This document shows, in pieces, positions 25,354-38,692 of a stretch of DNA of 64,000 nucleotides. The notes below the pieces were generated by a model that saw nothing but the letters and a program-made list of their open reading frames with translations, made no database searches and was not told the DNA's origin. How positions within the stretch are numbered: the stretch's first letter is position 1; each line of letters starts with the position of its first letter. A program made the translations under genes and the position numbers. Source of the stretch: Calliopsis andreniformis (taxonomy: Eukaryota; Arthropoda; Insecta; Hymenoptera; Andrenidae); assembly GCF_051401765.1 (NCBI RefSeq), contig NW_027480597.1, positions 682,001-746,000 of the forward strand, given 5' to 3'.

Positions 25354-28300
25354 GTGTGTGTCTACTATGGATATAGCTATGGCTGCTATGGCTCTGCCTA
25401 CGGCTGCTATGGCTATCGCTATGGCTGCTATGGCTATGGCTATGGCTATGACTGCTATGGCTATGGCTATGGCTGCTATGTGTATGGCTATGGCTGCAAT
25501 GGCCATGGCTATGGCTATGGCTATGGATGCTATGGCTATGTCTATGGCTATGGCTGCTATGGCTATGGCTTTGTCTACTATGGCCATGCCTATGGCAGCT
25601 ATGGCTATGGCTATGGCTGCTATGGCTGTGGTTATGTCTGCTATGGCTATGGCTATGGCTGCTATGGTTATGGCTATGGCTGCTATGGCTGTGGCTATGG
25701 CTATGGCTGCTTTGTCTCTGGCTATGGCCATGATTGCTATGGCTATGGCTGCTATGGGTATGGCTATGGCTATGGCTGCTATGGCTATGGCTATGTCTGC
25801 TATGGCTATGGCTATGGCTATAGCTGCTATGGCTATGTCTATGGCTATGACTGCTATGGCTATGGCTATGGCTGCTATGGCTATGGCTATGGCTGCTATG
25901 GCTGTGGTTATGGCTGCTATGGCTATTGCTATGGCTGCTATGGCTATGGCTATGGCCGCTTTGGCAATGGCTACAGCTGCTATGGCTATGGCTATGGCAT
26001 TGGCTGCTATGGCTATGGCTATGATTATGGCTGCTATGGCTGTGGCTATGTGTGTGTCTGCTATGGATATAGCTATGGTTGCTATGGCTCCGCCTACGGC
26101 TGCTATGGCTATCACTATGGATGCTATGGCTATGGTTATGGCTGCATTGGCTATGGCTATGGCTGCTATGGCTACGGCTATGGCTGCTATGGCTATGGCT
26201 ATGGCTGCATCGGCTATGGCTATGGCTGCTATGGCTATGGCTATGGCTATGGCTATGGCTATGATTGCTATGGCTATGGCTATGGCTGCTATGGGTATGG
26301 CTATGGCTGCTATGGCCATGGCTATGGCTATGGCTATGGATGCTATGGCTATGTCTATGGCTATGGCTGCTATGGCTATGGCTTTGGCTACTATTGCCAT
26401 GCCTATGGCAGCTATGGCTATGGCTATGGCTGCTATGGCTGTGGTTATGTCTGCTATGGCTATGGCTATGGCTGCTATGGTTATGGCTATGGCTGCTATG
26501 GCTGTGGCTATGACTATGGCTGCTTTGTCTCTGGCTATGGCCATGATTGCTATGGCTACGGCTATGGCTGCTATGGGTATGGCTATGGCTATGGCTGCTA
26601 TGGCTATGGCTATGTCTGCTATGGCTATGGCTATGGCTATAGCTGCTATGGCTATGTCTATGGCTATGACTGCTATGGCTATGGCTATGGCTGCTATGGC
26701 TATGGCTATGGCTGCTATGGCTGTGGTTATGGCTGCTATGGCTATTGCTATGGCTGCTATGGCTATGGCTATGGCTGCTATGGCTATGGCTATGGCTGCT
26801 ATGGCTATGGCTATGGCTATGGCTATGACTGCTATGGCTATGTCTATGGCTGCTATGGGTATGGCTACGCCTATGGCAGCTATGGCTATGGCTATGGCTG
26901 CTATGGCTGTGGCTATGGCTGCTATGGCCATGTCTATGGCTATGGCTGCTATGGCTATGGCTTGGGCTACTATTGCCATGCCTATGGCAGCTATGGCTAT
27001 GGCTATGTCTGCTATGGCTGTGGTTATGTCTGCTATGGCTATGGCTATGGCTGCTATGGTTATGGCTATGGCTGCAATGGCTGTGGCTATGACTATGGCC
27101 TCTTTGTCGCTGGCTATGGCCATGATTGCTATGGCTATGGCTATGGCTGCTATGGGTATGGCTATTGCTATGGCTGCTATGGCTATGGCTATGGCTATAG
27201 CTGCTATGGCTATGTCTATGGCTATGACTGCTATGGCTATGGCTATGGCTGCTATGGCTATGGCTATGGCTGCTATGGCTGTGGTTATGGCTGCTATGGC
27301 TATTGCTATGGCTGCTATGGCTATGGCTATGGCCGCTTTGGCAATGGCTACAGCTGCTATGGCTATGGCTATGGCATTGGCTGCTATGGCTATGGCTATG
27401 ATTATGGCTGCTATGGCTGTGGCTATGTGTGTGTCTGCTATGGATATAGCTATGGTTGCTATGGCTCCGCCTACGGCTGCTATGGCTATCGCTATGGATG
27501 CTATGGCTATGGTTATGGCTGCATTGGCTATGGCTATGGCTGCTATGGCTACGGCTATGGCTGCTATGGCTATGGCTATGGCTGCATCGGCTATGGCTAT
27601 GGCTGCTATGGCTATGGCTATGGCTATGGCTATGGCTATGATTGCTATGGCTATGGCTATGGCTGCTATGGGTATGGCTATGGCTGCTATGGCCATGGCT
27701 ATGGCTATGGCTATGGATGCTATGGCTATGTCTATGGCTATGGCTGCTATGGCTATGGCTTTGGCTACTATTGCCATGCCTATGGCAGCTATGGCTATGG
27801 CTATGGCTGCTATGGCTGTGGTTATGTCTGCTATGGCTATGGCTATGGCTGCTATGGTTATGGCTATGGCTGCTATGGCTGTGGCTATGACTATGGCTGC
27901 TTTGTCTCTGGCTATGGCCATGATTGCTATGGCTATGGCTATGGCTGCTATGGGTATGGCTATGGCTATGGCTGCTATGGCTATGGCTATGTCTGCTATG
28001 GCTATGGCTATGGCTATAGCTGCTATGGCTATGTCTATGGCTATGACTGCTATGGCTATGGCTATGGCTGCTATGGCTATGGCTATGGCTGCTATGGCTG
28101 TGGTTATGGCTGCTATGGCTATTGCTATGGCTGCTATGGCTATGGCTATGGCTGCTATGGCTATGGCTATGGCTGCTATGGCTATGGCTATGGCTATGGC
28201 TATGACTGCTATGGCTATGTCTATGGCTGCTATGGGTATGGCTACGCCTATGGCAGCTATGGCTATGGCTATGGCTGCTATGGCTGTGGCTATGGCTGCT

Positions 28301-29271
28301 ATGGCCATGTCTATGGCTATGGCTGCTATGGCTATGGCTTGGGCTACTATTGCCATGCCTATGGCAGCTATGGCTATGGCTATGTCTGCTATGGCTGTGG
28401 TTATGTCTGCTATGGCTATGGCTATGGCTGCTATGGTTATGGCTATGGCTGCAATGGCTGTGGCTATGACTATGGCCTCTTTGTCGCTGGCTATGGCCAT
28501 GATTGCTATGGCTATGGCTATGGCTGCTATGGGTATGGCTATGGCTATGGCTGCTATGGCTATGGCTATGTCTGCTATGGCTATGGCTATGGCTATAGCT
28601 GCTATGGCTATGTCTATGGCTATGACTGCAATGGCTATGGCTATGGCTGCTATGGCTATGGCTATGGCTGCTATGGCTGTGGTTATGGGTGCTATGGCTA
28701 TTGCTATGGCTGCTATGGCTATGGCTATGGCTGCTGTGGCTATGGCCATGGCTGCTATGGCTATGGCTATGGCTATGTCTATGACTGCTATGGCTTTGTC
28801 TATGGCTGCTATGGGTATGGCTATGCCTATGGCAGCTATGGCTATGGCTATGGCTGCTATGGCTGTGGCTATGTCTGCTATGGCTATGGCTGTGGCTGCT
28901 ATGGCTATGGCTATGGCTGCTATGGCTATGGCTATGGCTATGGCTATGGCTGCTATGGCTATGGCTATGGCTATGACTGCTATGGCTATGGCTATGGCCG
29001 CTATGGATGTGGCTATGTCTATGGCTGCTATGGCTACGGCTTTGGCTACTATGGCCATTGGTATGGCTGCTATGGCTATGGCTATGGCTGCTATGGCTAT
29101 GGCTACGGCTATGGTTTTGGCGGCTATGGCTATGTCTATGGCTATGGCTGCAATGGCTATGGCTTTGGCTACTATGGCCATGGCTATGGCTTTGGCTACT
29201 ATGGCCATGGCTGTGGCTGCTGTGGCTATGGCTATGGCTGCTATGGCTATGATTATGTCTATGGCTGCTAA
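25354..29271 (+). other. Longest Gly-Tyr-Cys rich open stretch, not a convincing gene
   Basis: In the base-1 phase the array reads Gly-Tyr-Gly-Tyr-Gly-Cys-Tyr with scattered Ser, Val, Asp, His and Phe. This stretch of 1,305 codons is the longest between stops that can be started, but the start is GTG, not ATG; no ATG appears in this phase in the stretches I read. Related stretches with the same layout are at 3,508-6,069, 12,535-15,315, 16,204-18,765, 36,367-39,396, 44,710-46,542 and 49,993-51,732. Composition resembles the high-glycine-tyrosine keratin-associated proteins of mammalian hair (KRTAP6/20/21 type), which are single short exons of roughly 50-100 residues. That resemblance is compositional only and could be chance. 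Stops recur in conserved satellite modules, so these are best read as satellite, perhaps derived from such a gene. Confidence 0.15.
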
Positions 29272-29733
29272 GGCTATGGCTATGTCTACGGCTGCTATGG
29301 CTATGGCTATTGCTGCTATGGCTGTGGCTATGTCTGCTATGGCTGTGGCTATGGCTGCTATGGCTATGGCTTTGGCTACTATGGCCATGGCTATGGCAGC
29401 TATGGCTAGAGCTATGGCTGCTATGGCTATGGTTATGTCTATGGCTGCTAAGGATATGGCTATGTCTACGGCTGCTGCGGCTCTGGCTCTCGCTGCTATG
29501 GATATGCCTATGGCTGCTATGGCTATGGCTATGGCTGCTATGGCTGTGGTTATGGCTGCAATGGCTATGGCAATGGCTGCTATGGCTATGGCTATGGCTG
29601 CGGCTGCTATGGCTACGGCTGCTATGGCTATGGCTATGGCTGCTATGGCTATGGCTATGGCTATGTCTGCTATGACTATGGCTACGGCCAAGGCTGCTAT
29701 GGCTATGGCTATGGCTATGTCTGCTATGGCTAT
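27563..29733 (+). repeat. About 2.15-kb tandem duplication, copy 1
   Basis: GCATCGG at 27,584 pairs with 29,771 (offset 2,187), and the TTG at 28,339 with 30,484 (2,145), as do 29,007 with 31,152 and the TAG of GGCTAGAGC at 29,407 with 31,552. The 42-bp change comes from a loss near 30,180. Private variants of copy 1 are GGCTATGTCTATGAC near 28,770 and GGCTGTGGCTGC near 28,890. Confidence 0.85.
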
Positions 29734-29749
29734 GGCTACGGCTATGGCT

Positions 29750-31878
29750 GCTATGGCTATGGCTATGGCTGCATCGGCTATGGCTATGGCTGCTATGGCT
29801 ATGGCTATGGCTATGGCTATGGCTATGATTGCTATGGCTATGGCTATGGCTGCTATGGGTATGGCTATGGCTGCTATGGCCATGGCTATGGCTATGGCTA
29901 TGGATGCTATGGCTATGTCTATGGCTATGGCTGCTATGGCTATGGCTTCGGCTACTATTGCCATGCCTATGGCAGCTATGGCTATGGCTATGACTGCTAT
30001 GGCTGTGGTTATGTCTGCTATGGCTATGGCTATGGCTGCTATGGTTATGGCTATGGCTGCTATGGCTGTGGCTATGACTATGGCTGCTTTGTCTCTGGCT
30101 ATGGCCATGATTGCTATGGCTATGGCTATGGCTGCTATGGGTATGGCTATGGCTATGGCTGCTATGGCTATGGCTATGTCTATGGCTATGACTGCTATGG
30201 CTATGGCTATGGCTGCTATGGCTATGGCTATGGCTGCTATGGCTGTGGTTATGGCTGCTATGGCTATTGCTATGGCTGCTATGGCTATGGCTATGGCTGC
30301 TATGGCTATGGCTATGGCTGCTATTTCTATGGCTATGGCTATGGCTATGACTGCTATGGCTATGTCTATGGCTGCTATGGGTATGGCTACGCCTATGGCA
30401 GCTATGGCTATGGCTATGGCTGCTATGGCTGTGGCTATGGCTGCTATGGCCATGTCTATGGCTATGGCTGCTATGGCTATGGCTTGGGCTACTATTGCCA
30501 TGCCTATGGCAGCTATGGCTATGGCTATGTCTGCTATGGCTGTGGTTATGTCTGCTATGGCTATGGCTATGGCTGCTATGGTTATGGCTATGGCTGCAAT
30601 GGCTGTGGCTATGACTATGGCCTCTTTGTCGCTGGCTATGGCCATGATTGCTATGGCTATGGCTATGGCTGCTATGGGTATGGCTATGGCTATGGCTGCT
30701 ATGGCTATTGCTATGTCTGCTATGGCTATGGCTATGGCTATAGCTGCTATGGCTATGTCTATGGCTATGACTGCAATGGCTATGGCTATGGCTGCTATGG
30801 CTATGGCTATGGCTGCTATGGCTGTGGTTATGGGTGCTATGGCTATTGCTATGGCTGCTATGGCTATGGCTATGGCTGCTGTGGCTATGGCCATGGCTGC
30901 TATGGCTATGGCTATGGCTATGGCTATGACTGCTATGGCTTTGTCTATGGCTGCTATGGGTATGGCTATGCCTATGGCAGCTATGGCTATGGCTATGGCT
31001 GCTATGGCTGTGGCTATGTCTGCTATGGCTATGGCTATGGCTGCTATGGCTATGGCTATGGCTGCTATGGCTATGGCTATGGCTATGGCTATGGCTGCTA
31101 TGGCTATGGCTATGGCTATGACTGCTATGGCTATGGCTATGGCCGCTATGGATGTGGCTATGTCTATGGCTGCTATGGCTACGGCTTTGGCTACTATGGC
31201 CATTGGTATGGCTGCTATGGCTATGGCTATGGCTGCTATGGCTATGGCTACGGCTATGGTTTTGGCGGCTATGGCTATGTCTATGGCTATGGCTGCAATG
31301 GCTATGGCTTTGGCTACTATGGCCATGGCTATGGCTTTGGCTACTATGGCCATGGCTGTGGCTGCTGTGGCTATGGCTATGGCTGCTATGGCTATGATTA
31401 TGTCTATGGCTGCTAAGGCTATGGCTATGTCTACGGCTGCTATGGCTATGGCTATTGCTGCTATGGCTGTGGCTATGTCTGCTATGGCTGTGGCTATGGC
31501 TGCTATGGCTATGGCTTTGGCTACTATGGCCATGGCTATGGCAGCTATGGCTAGAGCTATGGCTGCTATGGCTATGGTTATGTCTATGGCTGCTAAGGAT
31601 ATGGCTATGTCTACGGCTGCTGCGGCTCTGGCTCTCGCTGCTATGGATATGCCTATGGCTGCTATGGCTATGGCTATGGCTGCTATGGCTGTGGTTATGG
31701 CTGCAATGGCTATGGCAATGGCTGCTATGGCTATGGCTATGGCTGCGGCTGCTATGGCTACGGCTGCTATGGCTATGGCTATGGCTGCTATGGCTATGGC
31801 TATGGCTATGTCTGCTATGACTATGGCTACGGCCAAGGCTGCTATGGCTATGGCTATGGCTATGTCTGCTATGGCTAT
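29750..31878 (+). repeat. About 2.15-kb tandem duplication, copy 2
   Basis: This partner of 27,563-29,733 lacks 42 bp near 30,180, where TATGTCTGC... and a following TATGTCTATGG have been merged. It is the analogue of the 2,208-bp duplication at 17.0-20.1 kb, differing by one 21-bp unit (a second GCAATGGC unit present at 18,640 is missing from 29,160). Confidence 0.83.
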
Positions 31879-34800
31879 GGCTATGGCTAAGGCTGCTGTA
31901 GCTATGGCTATGGCCGCTTTGGCAATGGCTACAGCTGATATGGCTATGGCTATGCCATTGGCTGCTATGGCTATGGCTATGATTATGGCTGCTATGGCTG
32001 TGGCTATGTGTGTGTCTGCTATGGATATAGCTATGGCTGCTATGGCTCTGCCTACGGCTGCTATGGCTATCGCTATGGATGCTATGGCTATGGTTATGGC
32101 TGCATTAGCTATGGCTATGGCTGCTATGGCTACGGCTATGGCTGCAATGGATATGGCTGTGGCTGCTATGGCTATGGCTATGGCTATGGCTGCTATGTCT
32201 ATGTCTTTGGCTATGGCTGCTATGGCTATGGTTTTGGATACTATGGCCATGGCTGTGGCGGCTATGGCTATGGCTATGATTATGGCTGCTATGGCTGTGG
32301 CTATGTGTGTGTCTGCTATGGATATAGCTATGGCTGCTATGGCTATGCCTACGGCTGCTACGGCTATCGCTATGGCTGCTATGGCTATGGCTATGGCTGC
32401 TATGACTATGGCTATGGCTGCTATGGCTACGGCTATGGCTGCTATGGCTATGGCTATGGCTGCAATGGCTAAGGTTATGACTATGGCAGCTATGGCTATG
32501 GCTACGGCTGCTATGGCTATGGATGCTATGGCTATGTCTACGGCTGCTGTGGCTCTGGCTCTGGCTGCTATGGGTATGTCTATGGCTGCTATGCCTATGG
32601 CTGCTATAGCTATGGCTATGGCTATGGCTGCTAAGGCTATGGCTATGTCTACGGCTGCTGTGGCTCCGGCTCTGGCTGCTATAGCTATGGCTATGGCTGC
32701 TATGGCTATGGCTATGGCTGCTATGGCTATGGCTATGTCTACTATGGCTGCTATGGCTATGGCTATGGCTGCTGTGGCTACGGCTGTGGCTGCTATGGCT
32801 ATGGCTATGGCTATAGCTGCTATGGCTATGGCTATGACTATGGCTATTGCTGCTAAGTCTATGGCGATGGCTATGGCTGCTATGGCTATGGCTATGGCTG
32901 CTATGGCTGTGGTTATGTCTGCTATGGCTATGGCTATGGCTGCTATGGTTATGGGTATGGCTGCTATGGCTGTGGCTATGCCTATGGTTGCTTTGTCTAT
33001 GGCTATGGCCATGACTGCTATGGCTATGGCTATGGCTGCTATGGGTATGGCTATAGCTATGGCTGCTATGGCTATGGCTATGGCTGCAATGGCTATGGCT
33101 ATGGCTGCTATGGCTATGGCTATGGATACGGCTGCTATGGCTATGGCTATGGCTATGTCTGCTATGGCTATGGCTATGGCTGCTATGGTTATGGCTATGG
33201 CGACTATGGCTGCTATGGCTATGGCTATGGCTACTATGGCTATGGATACGGCTGCTATGGCTATGGCTATGGCTATGTCTGCTATGGCTATGGCTATGGC
33301 TGCTATGGCTATGGCTATGGCTATGGCTATGGCTGCTATGGCTATGTCTTTGGCTATGGCTGCTATGGCTATGGTTTTAGATACAATGGCCATGGCTGTG
33401 GCGGCTATGGCTATTTCCATGGCTGCTATGGCTATGGTTATGTCTATGGCCCCTAAGGCTATGGCTATGTCTACGGCTGCTGTGGCTCTGGCTCTGGCTG
33501 CTATGGCTATGGCTATGGCTGCTATGGCTATGGCTATGGCTGCTGTGGCTGTGGTTATGTCTGCTATGGCTATTGCTATGGCCATGATTGCTATGGCTAT
33601 GGCTATGGCTGCTATGGGTATGGCTATTGCTACGGCTGCTATGGCTATGGCTATGGCTGCTATGGCTGTGGTTATGGCTGCTATGGCTATTGCTATGGCT
33701 GCTATGGCTATGGCTATGGCCGCTTTGGCAATGGCTACAGCTGCTATGGCTATGGCTATGGCATTGGCTGCTATGGCTATGGCTATGATTATGGCTGCTA
33801 TGGCTGTGGCTATGTGTGTGTCTGCTATGGATATAGCTATGGTTGCTATGGCTCTGCCTACGGCTGCTATGGCTATCGCTATGGATGCTATGGCTATGGT
33901 TATGGCTGCATTGGCTATGGCTATGGCTGCTATGGCTACGGCTATGGCTGCTATGGCTATGGCTATGGCTGCATCGGCTATGGCTATGGCTGCTATGGCT
34001 ATGGCTATGGCTATGGCTATGGCTATGATTGCTATGGCTATGGCTATGGCTGCTATGGGTATGGCTATGGCTGCTATGGCCATGGCTATGGCTATGGCTA
34101 TGGATGCTATGGCTATGTCTATGGCTATGGCTGCTATGGCTATGGCTTTGGCTACTATTGCCATGCCTATGGCAGCTATGGCTATGGCTATGGCTGCTAT
34201 GGCTGTGGTTATGTCTGCTATGGCTATGGCTATGGCTGCTATGGTTATGGCTATGACTGCTATGGCTGTGGCTATGACTATGGCTGCTTTGTCTCTGGCT
34301 ATGGCCATGATTGCTATGGCTATGGCTATGGCTGCTATGGGTATGGCTATGGCTATGGCTGCTATGGCTATGGCTATGTCTGCTATGGCTATGGCTATGG
34401 CTATAGCTGCTATGGCTATGTCTATGGCTATGACTGCTATGGCTATGGCTATGGCTGCTATGGCTATGGCTATGGCTGCTGTGGCTGTGGTTATGGCTGC
34501 TATGGCTATTGCTATGGCTGCTATGGCTATGGCTATGGCTGCTATGGCTATGGCTATGGCTATGGCTATGACTGCTATGGCTATGTCTATGGCTGCTATG
34601 GGTATGGCTATGCCTATGGCAGCTATGGCTATGGCTATGGCTGCTATGGCTGTGGCTATGTCTGCTATGGCAATGGCTATGGCTGCTATGGCTATGGCTA
34701 TGGCTGCTATGGCTATGGCTATGGCTATGGCTATGGCTGCTATGGCTGTGGCTATGGCTGCTATGGCTATGGCTATGGCTATGGCTATGACTGCTATGGC

Positions 34801-35361
34801 TATGGCTATGGCAGCTATGGCTATAGCTATGGCTGCTATGGCTATGGTTATGTCTATGGCTGCTAAGGATATGGCTATGTCTACGGCTGCTGCGGCTCTG
34901 GCTCTCGCTGCTATGGATATGCCTATGGCTGCTATGGCTATGGCTATGGCTGCTATGGCTGTGGTTATGGCTGCAATGGCTATGGCAATGGCTGCTATGG
35001 CTATGGCTATGGCTGCGGCTGCTATGGCTACGGCTGCTATGGCTATGGCTATGGCTGCTATGGCTATGGCTGCTATGGCTGTGGCTATGGCTGCTATGGC
35101 TGTGGTTATGTCTGCTATGGCTATGGCTATGGCTGCTATGGCTATGGCTATGGATGCTATGGCTGTGGCTATGGCTGCTATGGCTGTGGTTATGTCTGCT
35201 ATGGCTATGGCTGCTATGGTTATGGCTATGGCTGCTATGGCTGTGGCTATGGCTGCGGCTGCTATGGCTATGGCTGCTGTGGCTATGGCTATGGATGCTA
35301 TGGCTGTGGCTATGGCTGCTATGGCTATGGCTATGATTATGGCTGCTATGTCTGTGGCTAT

Positions 35362-35526
35362 GTGTGTGTCTACTATGGATATACCTACGGCTGCTATGGC
35401 TCTGCCTACGGCTGCTATGGCTATCGCTATGGCCGCTTTGGCAGTGGCTACAGCTGCTATGGCTATGGCTATGGCATTGGCTGCTATGGCTATGGCTATG
35501 ATTATGGCTGCTATGTCTGTGGCTAT
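35362..35526 (+). repeat. 165-bp compact unit, copy 1
   Basis: GTGTGTGTCTACTATGG followed by ATATACC starts at 35,362 and again at 35,527. The unit is a condensed cassette in which GCTATCGCTATGG runs straight into CCGCTTTGGCAGTGG, so the usual intervening kilobase is gone. ATATACC instead of ATATAGC is seen only in these two copies, marking a local, private duplication. Confidence 0.85.
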
Positions 35527-38203
35527 GTGTGTGTCTACTATGGATATACCTATGGCTGCTATGGCTCTGCCTACGGCTGCTATGGCTATCGCTATGGCTG
35601 CTATGGCTATGGCTATGGCTATGTTTGCTATGGCTATGGCTATGGCTGCTATGGTTATGGCTATGGCGACTATGGGTGCTATGGCTATTGCTATGGCTAC
35701 TATGGCTATGGATACGGCTGCTATGGCTATGGCTATGGCTATGTCTGCTATGGCTATGGCTATGGCTGCTATGGCTATGGCTATGGCTATGGCTATGGCT
35801 GCTATGGCTATGTCTTTGGCTATGGCTGCTATGGCTATGGTTTTGGCTACTATGGCCATGCCTATGGCAGCTATGGCTATGGCTATGGCTGCTATGGCTG
35901 TGGTTATGTCTGCTATGGCTATGGCTATGGCTGCTATGGTCATGGCTATGGCTCCTAAGGCTATGGCTATGTCTACGGCTGCTGTGGCTCTGCCTCTGGC
36001 TGCTATGGCTATGGCTATGGCTGCTATGGCTGTGGCTATGGCTGCTATGGCTGTGGTTATGTCTGCTATGGCTATGGCTATGGCTGCTATGGCTATGGCT
36101 ATGGATGCTATGGCTGTGGCTATGGCTGCTATGGCTGTGGTTATGTCTGCTATGGCTATGGCTGCTATGGTTATGGCTATGGCTGCTATGGCTGTGGCTA
36201 TGGCTGCGGCTGCTATGGCTATGGCTGCTGTGGCTATGGCTATGGCTAAGGCTGCTGTGGCTATGGCTATGGCCGCTTTGGCAGTGGCTACAGCTGCTAT
36301 GGCTATGGCTATGGCATTGGCTGCTATGGCTATGGCTATGATTATGGCTGCTATGTCTGTGGCTATGTGTGTGTCTACTATGGATATAGCTATGGCTGCT
36401 ATGGCTCTGCCTACGGCTGCTATGGCTATCGCTATGGCTGCTATGGCTATGGCTATGGCTATGACTGCTATGGCTATGGCTATGGCTGCTATGTGTATGG
36501 CTATGGCTGCAATGGCCATGGCTATGGCTATGGCTATGGATGCTATGGCTATGTCTATGGCTATGGCTGCTATGGCTATGGCTTTGGCTACTATGGCCAT
36601 GCCTATGGCAGCTATGGCTATGGCTATGGCTGCTATGGCTGTGGTTATGTCTGCTATGGCTATGGCTATGGCTGCTATGGTTATGGCTATGGCTGCTATG
36701 GCTGTGGCTATGGCTATGGCTGCTTTGTCTCTGGCTATGGCCATGATTGCTATGGCTATGGCTGCTATGGGTATGGCTATGGCTATGGCTGCTATGGCTA
36801 TGGCTATGTCTGCTATGGCTATGGCTATGGCTATAGCTGCTATGGCTATGTCTATGGCTATGACTGCTATGGCTATGGCTATGGCTGCTATGGCTATGGC
36901 TATGGCTGCTATGGCTGTGGTTATGGCTGCTATGGCTATTGCTATGGCTGCTATCGCTATGGCTATGGCCGCTTTGGCAATGGCTACAGCTGCTATGGCT
37001 ATGGCTATGGCATTGGCTGCTATGGCTATGGCTATGATTATGGCTGCTATGGCTGTGGCTATGTGTGTGTCTGCTATGGATATAGCTATGGTTGCTATGG
37101 CTCCGCCTACGGCTGCTATGGCTATCGCTATGGATGCTATGGCTATGGTTATGGCTGCATTGGCTATGGCTATGGCTGCTATGGCTACGGCTATGGCTGC
37201 TATGGCTATGGCTATGGCTGCATCGGCTATGGCTATGGCTGCTATGGCTATGGCTATGGCTATGGCTATGGCTATGATTGCTATGGCTATGGCTATGGCT
37301 GCTATGGGTATGGCTATGGCTGCTATGGCCATGGCTATGGCTATGGCTATGGATGCTATGGCTATGTCTATGGCTATGGCTGCTATGGCTATGGCTTTGG
37401 CTACTATTGCCATGCCTATGGCAGCTATGGCTATGGCTATGGCTGCTATGGCTGTGGTTATGTCTGCTATGGCTATGGCTATGGCTGCTATGGTTATGGC
37501 TATGGCTGCTATGGCTGTGGCTATGACTATGGCTGCTTTGTCTCTGGCTATGGCCATGATTGCTATGGCTATGGCTATGGCTGCTATGGGTATGGCTATG
37601 GCTATGGCTGCTATGGCTATGGCTATGTCTGCTATGGCTATGGCTATGGCTATAGCTGCTATGGCTATGTCTATGGCTATGACTGCTATGGCTATGGCTA
37701 TGGCTGCTATGGCTATGGCTATGGCTGCTATGGCTGTGGTTATGGCTGCTATGGCTATTGCTATGGCTGCTATGGCTATGGCTATGGCTGCTATGGCTAT
37801 GGCTATGGCTGCTATGGCTATGGCTATGGCTATGGCTATGACTGCTATGGCTATGTCTATGGCTGCTATGGGTATGGCTACGCCTATGGCAGCTATGGCT
37901 ATGGCTATGGCTGCTATGGCTGTGGCTATGGCTGCTATGGCCATGTCTATGGCTATGGCTGCTATGGCTATGGCTTGGGCTACTATTGCCATGCCTATGG
38001 CAGCTATGGCTATGGCTATGTCTGCTATGGCTGTGGTTATGTCTGCTATGGCTATGGCTATGGCTGCTATGGTTATGGCTATGGCTGCAATGGCTGTGGC
38101 TATGACTATGGCCTCTTTGTCGCTGGCTATGGCCATGATTGCTATGGCTATGGCTATGGCTGCTATGGGTATGGCTATGGCTATGGCTGCTATGGCTATG
38201 GCT

Positions 38204-38692
38204 ATGTCTGCTATGGCTATGGCTATGGCTATAGCTGCTATGGCTATGTCTATGGCTATGACTGCAATGGCTATGGCTATGGCTGCTATGGCTATGGCTA
38301 TGGCTGCTATGGCTGTGGTTATGGGTGCTATGGCTATTGCTATGGCTGCTATGGCTATGGCTATGGCTGCTGTGGCTATGGCCATGGCTGCTATGGCTAT
38401 GGCTATGGCTATGGCTATGACTGCTATGGCTTTGTCTATGGCTGCTATGGGTATGGCTATGCCTATGGCAGCTATGGCTATGGCTATGGCTGCTATGGCT
38501 GTGGCTATGTCTGCTATGGCTATGGCTATGGCTGCTATGGCTATGGCTATGGCTGCTATGGCTATGGCTATGGCTATGGCTATGGCTGCTATGGCTATGG
38601 CTATGGCTATGACTGCTATGGCTATGGCTATGGCCGCTATGGCTGTGGTTATGGGTGCTATGGCTATTGCTATGGCTGCTATGGCTATGGCT
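38204..38692 (+). repeat. 489-bp tandem duplication, copy 1
   Basis: GACTGCAATGG at 38,260 recurs at 38,749. The junction fuses CCGCTATGG to CTGTGGTTATGGGTGC at 38,633-38,655. Equivalent positions in other copies (18,473; 28,995) read CCGCTATGGATGTGG, so the fusion is a new sequence produced by the duplication. Confidence 0.83.

Larger units (their letters stand above)
15249..28018 (+). repeat. 12.7-kb macro-repeat, copy 2
   Basis: This is the downstream partner of 2,553-15,199. Relative to copy 1 it has a rearranged 19.2-20.3 kb segment, a 297-bp loss near 20,461, a 498-bp tandem gain at 21.3-22.3 kb and a 117-bp gain near 23,305-23,420. Over 25,354-28,018 against 12,535-15,199 I note one difference in the base-1-phase translation (CGC to CAC at 26,113). 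Partial third and fourth copies follow: TTTTAGATAC at 9,699, 21,531, 33,375, 43,713 and 48,996. Confidence 0.85.

Noticed and set aside
25354..29271. Prokaryotic gene with GTG start and ribosome binding site
   Set aside because: No purine-rich Shine-Dalgarno site precedes the GTG; the upstream sequence is ordinary repeat and the window has no sign of prokaryotic gene organisation.
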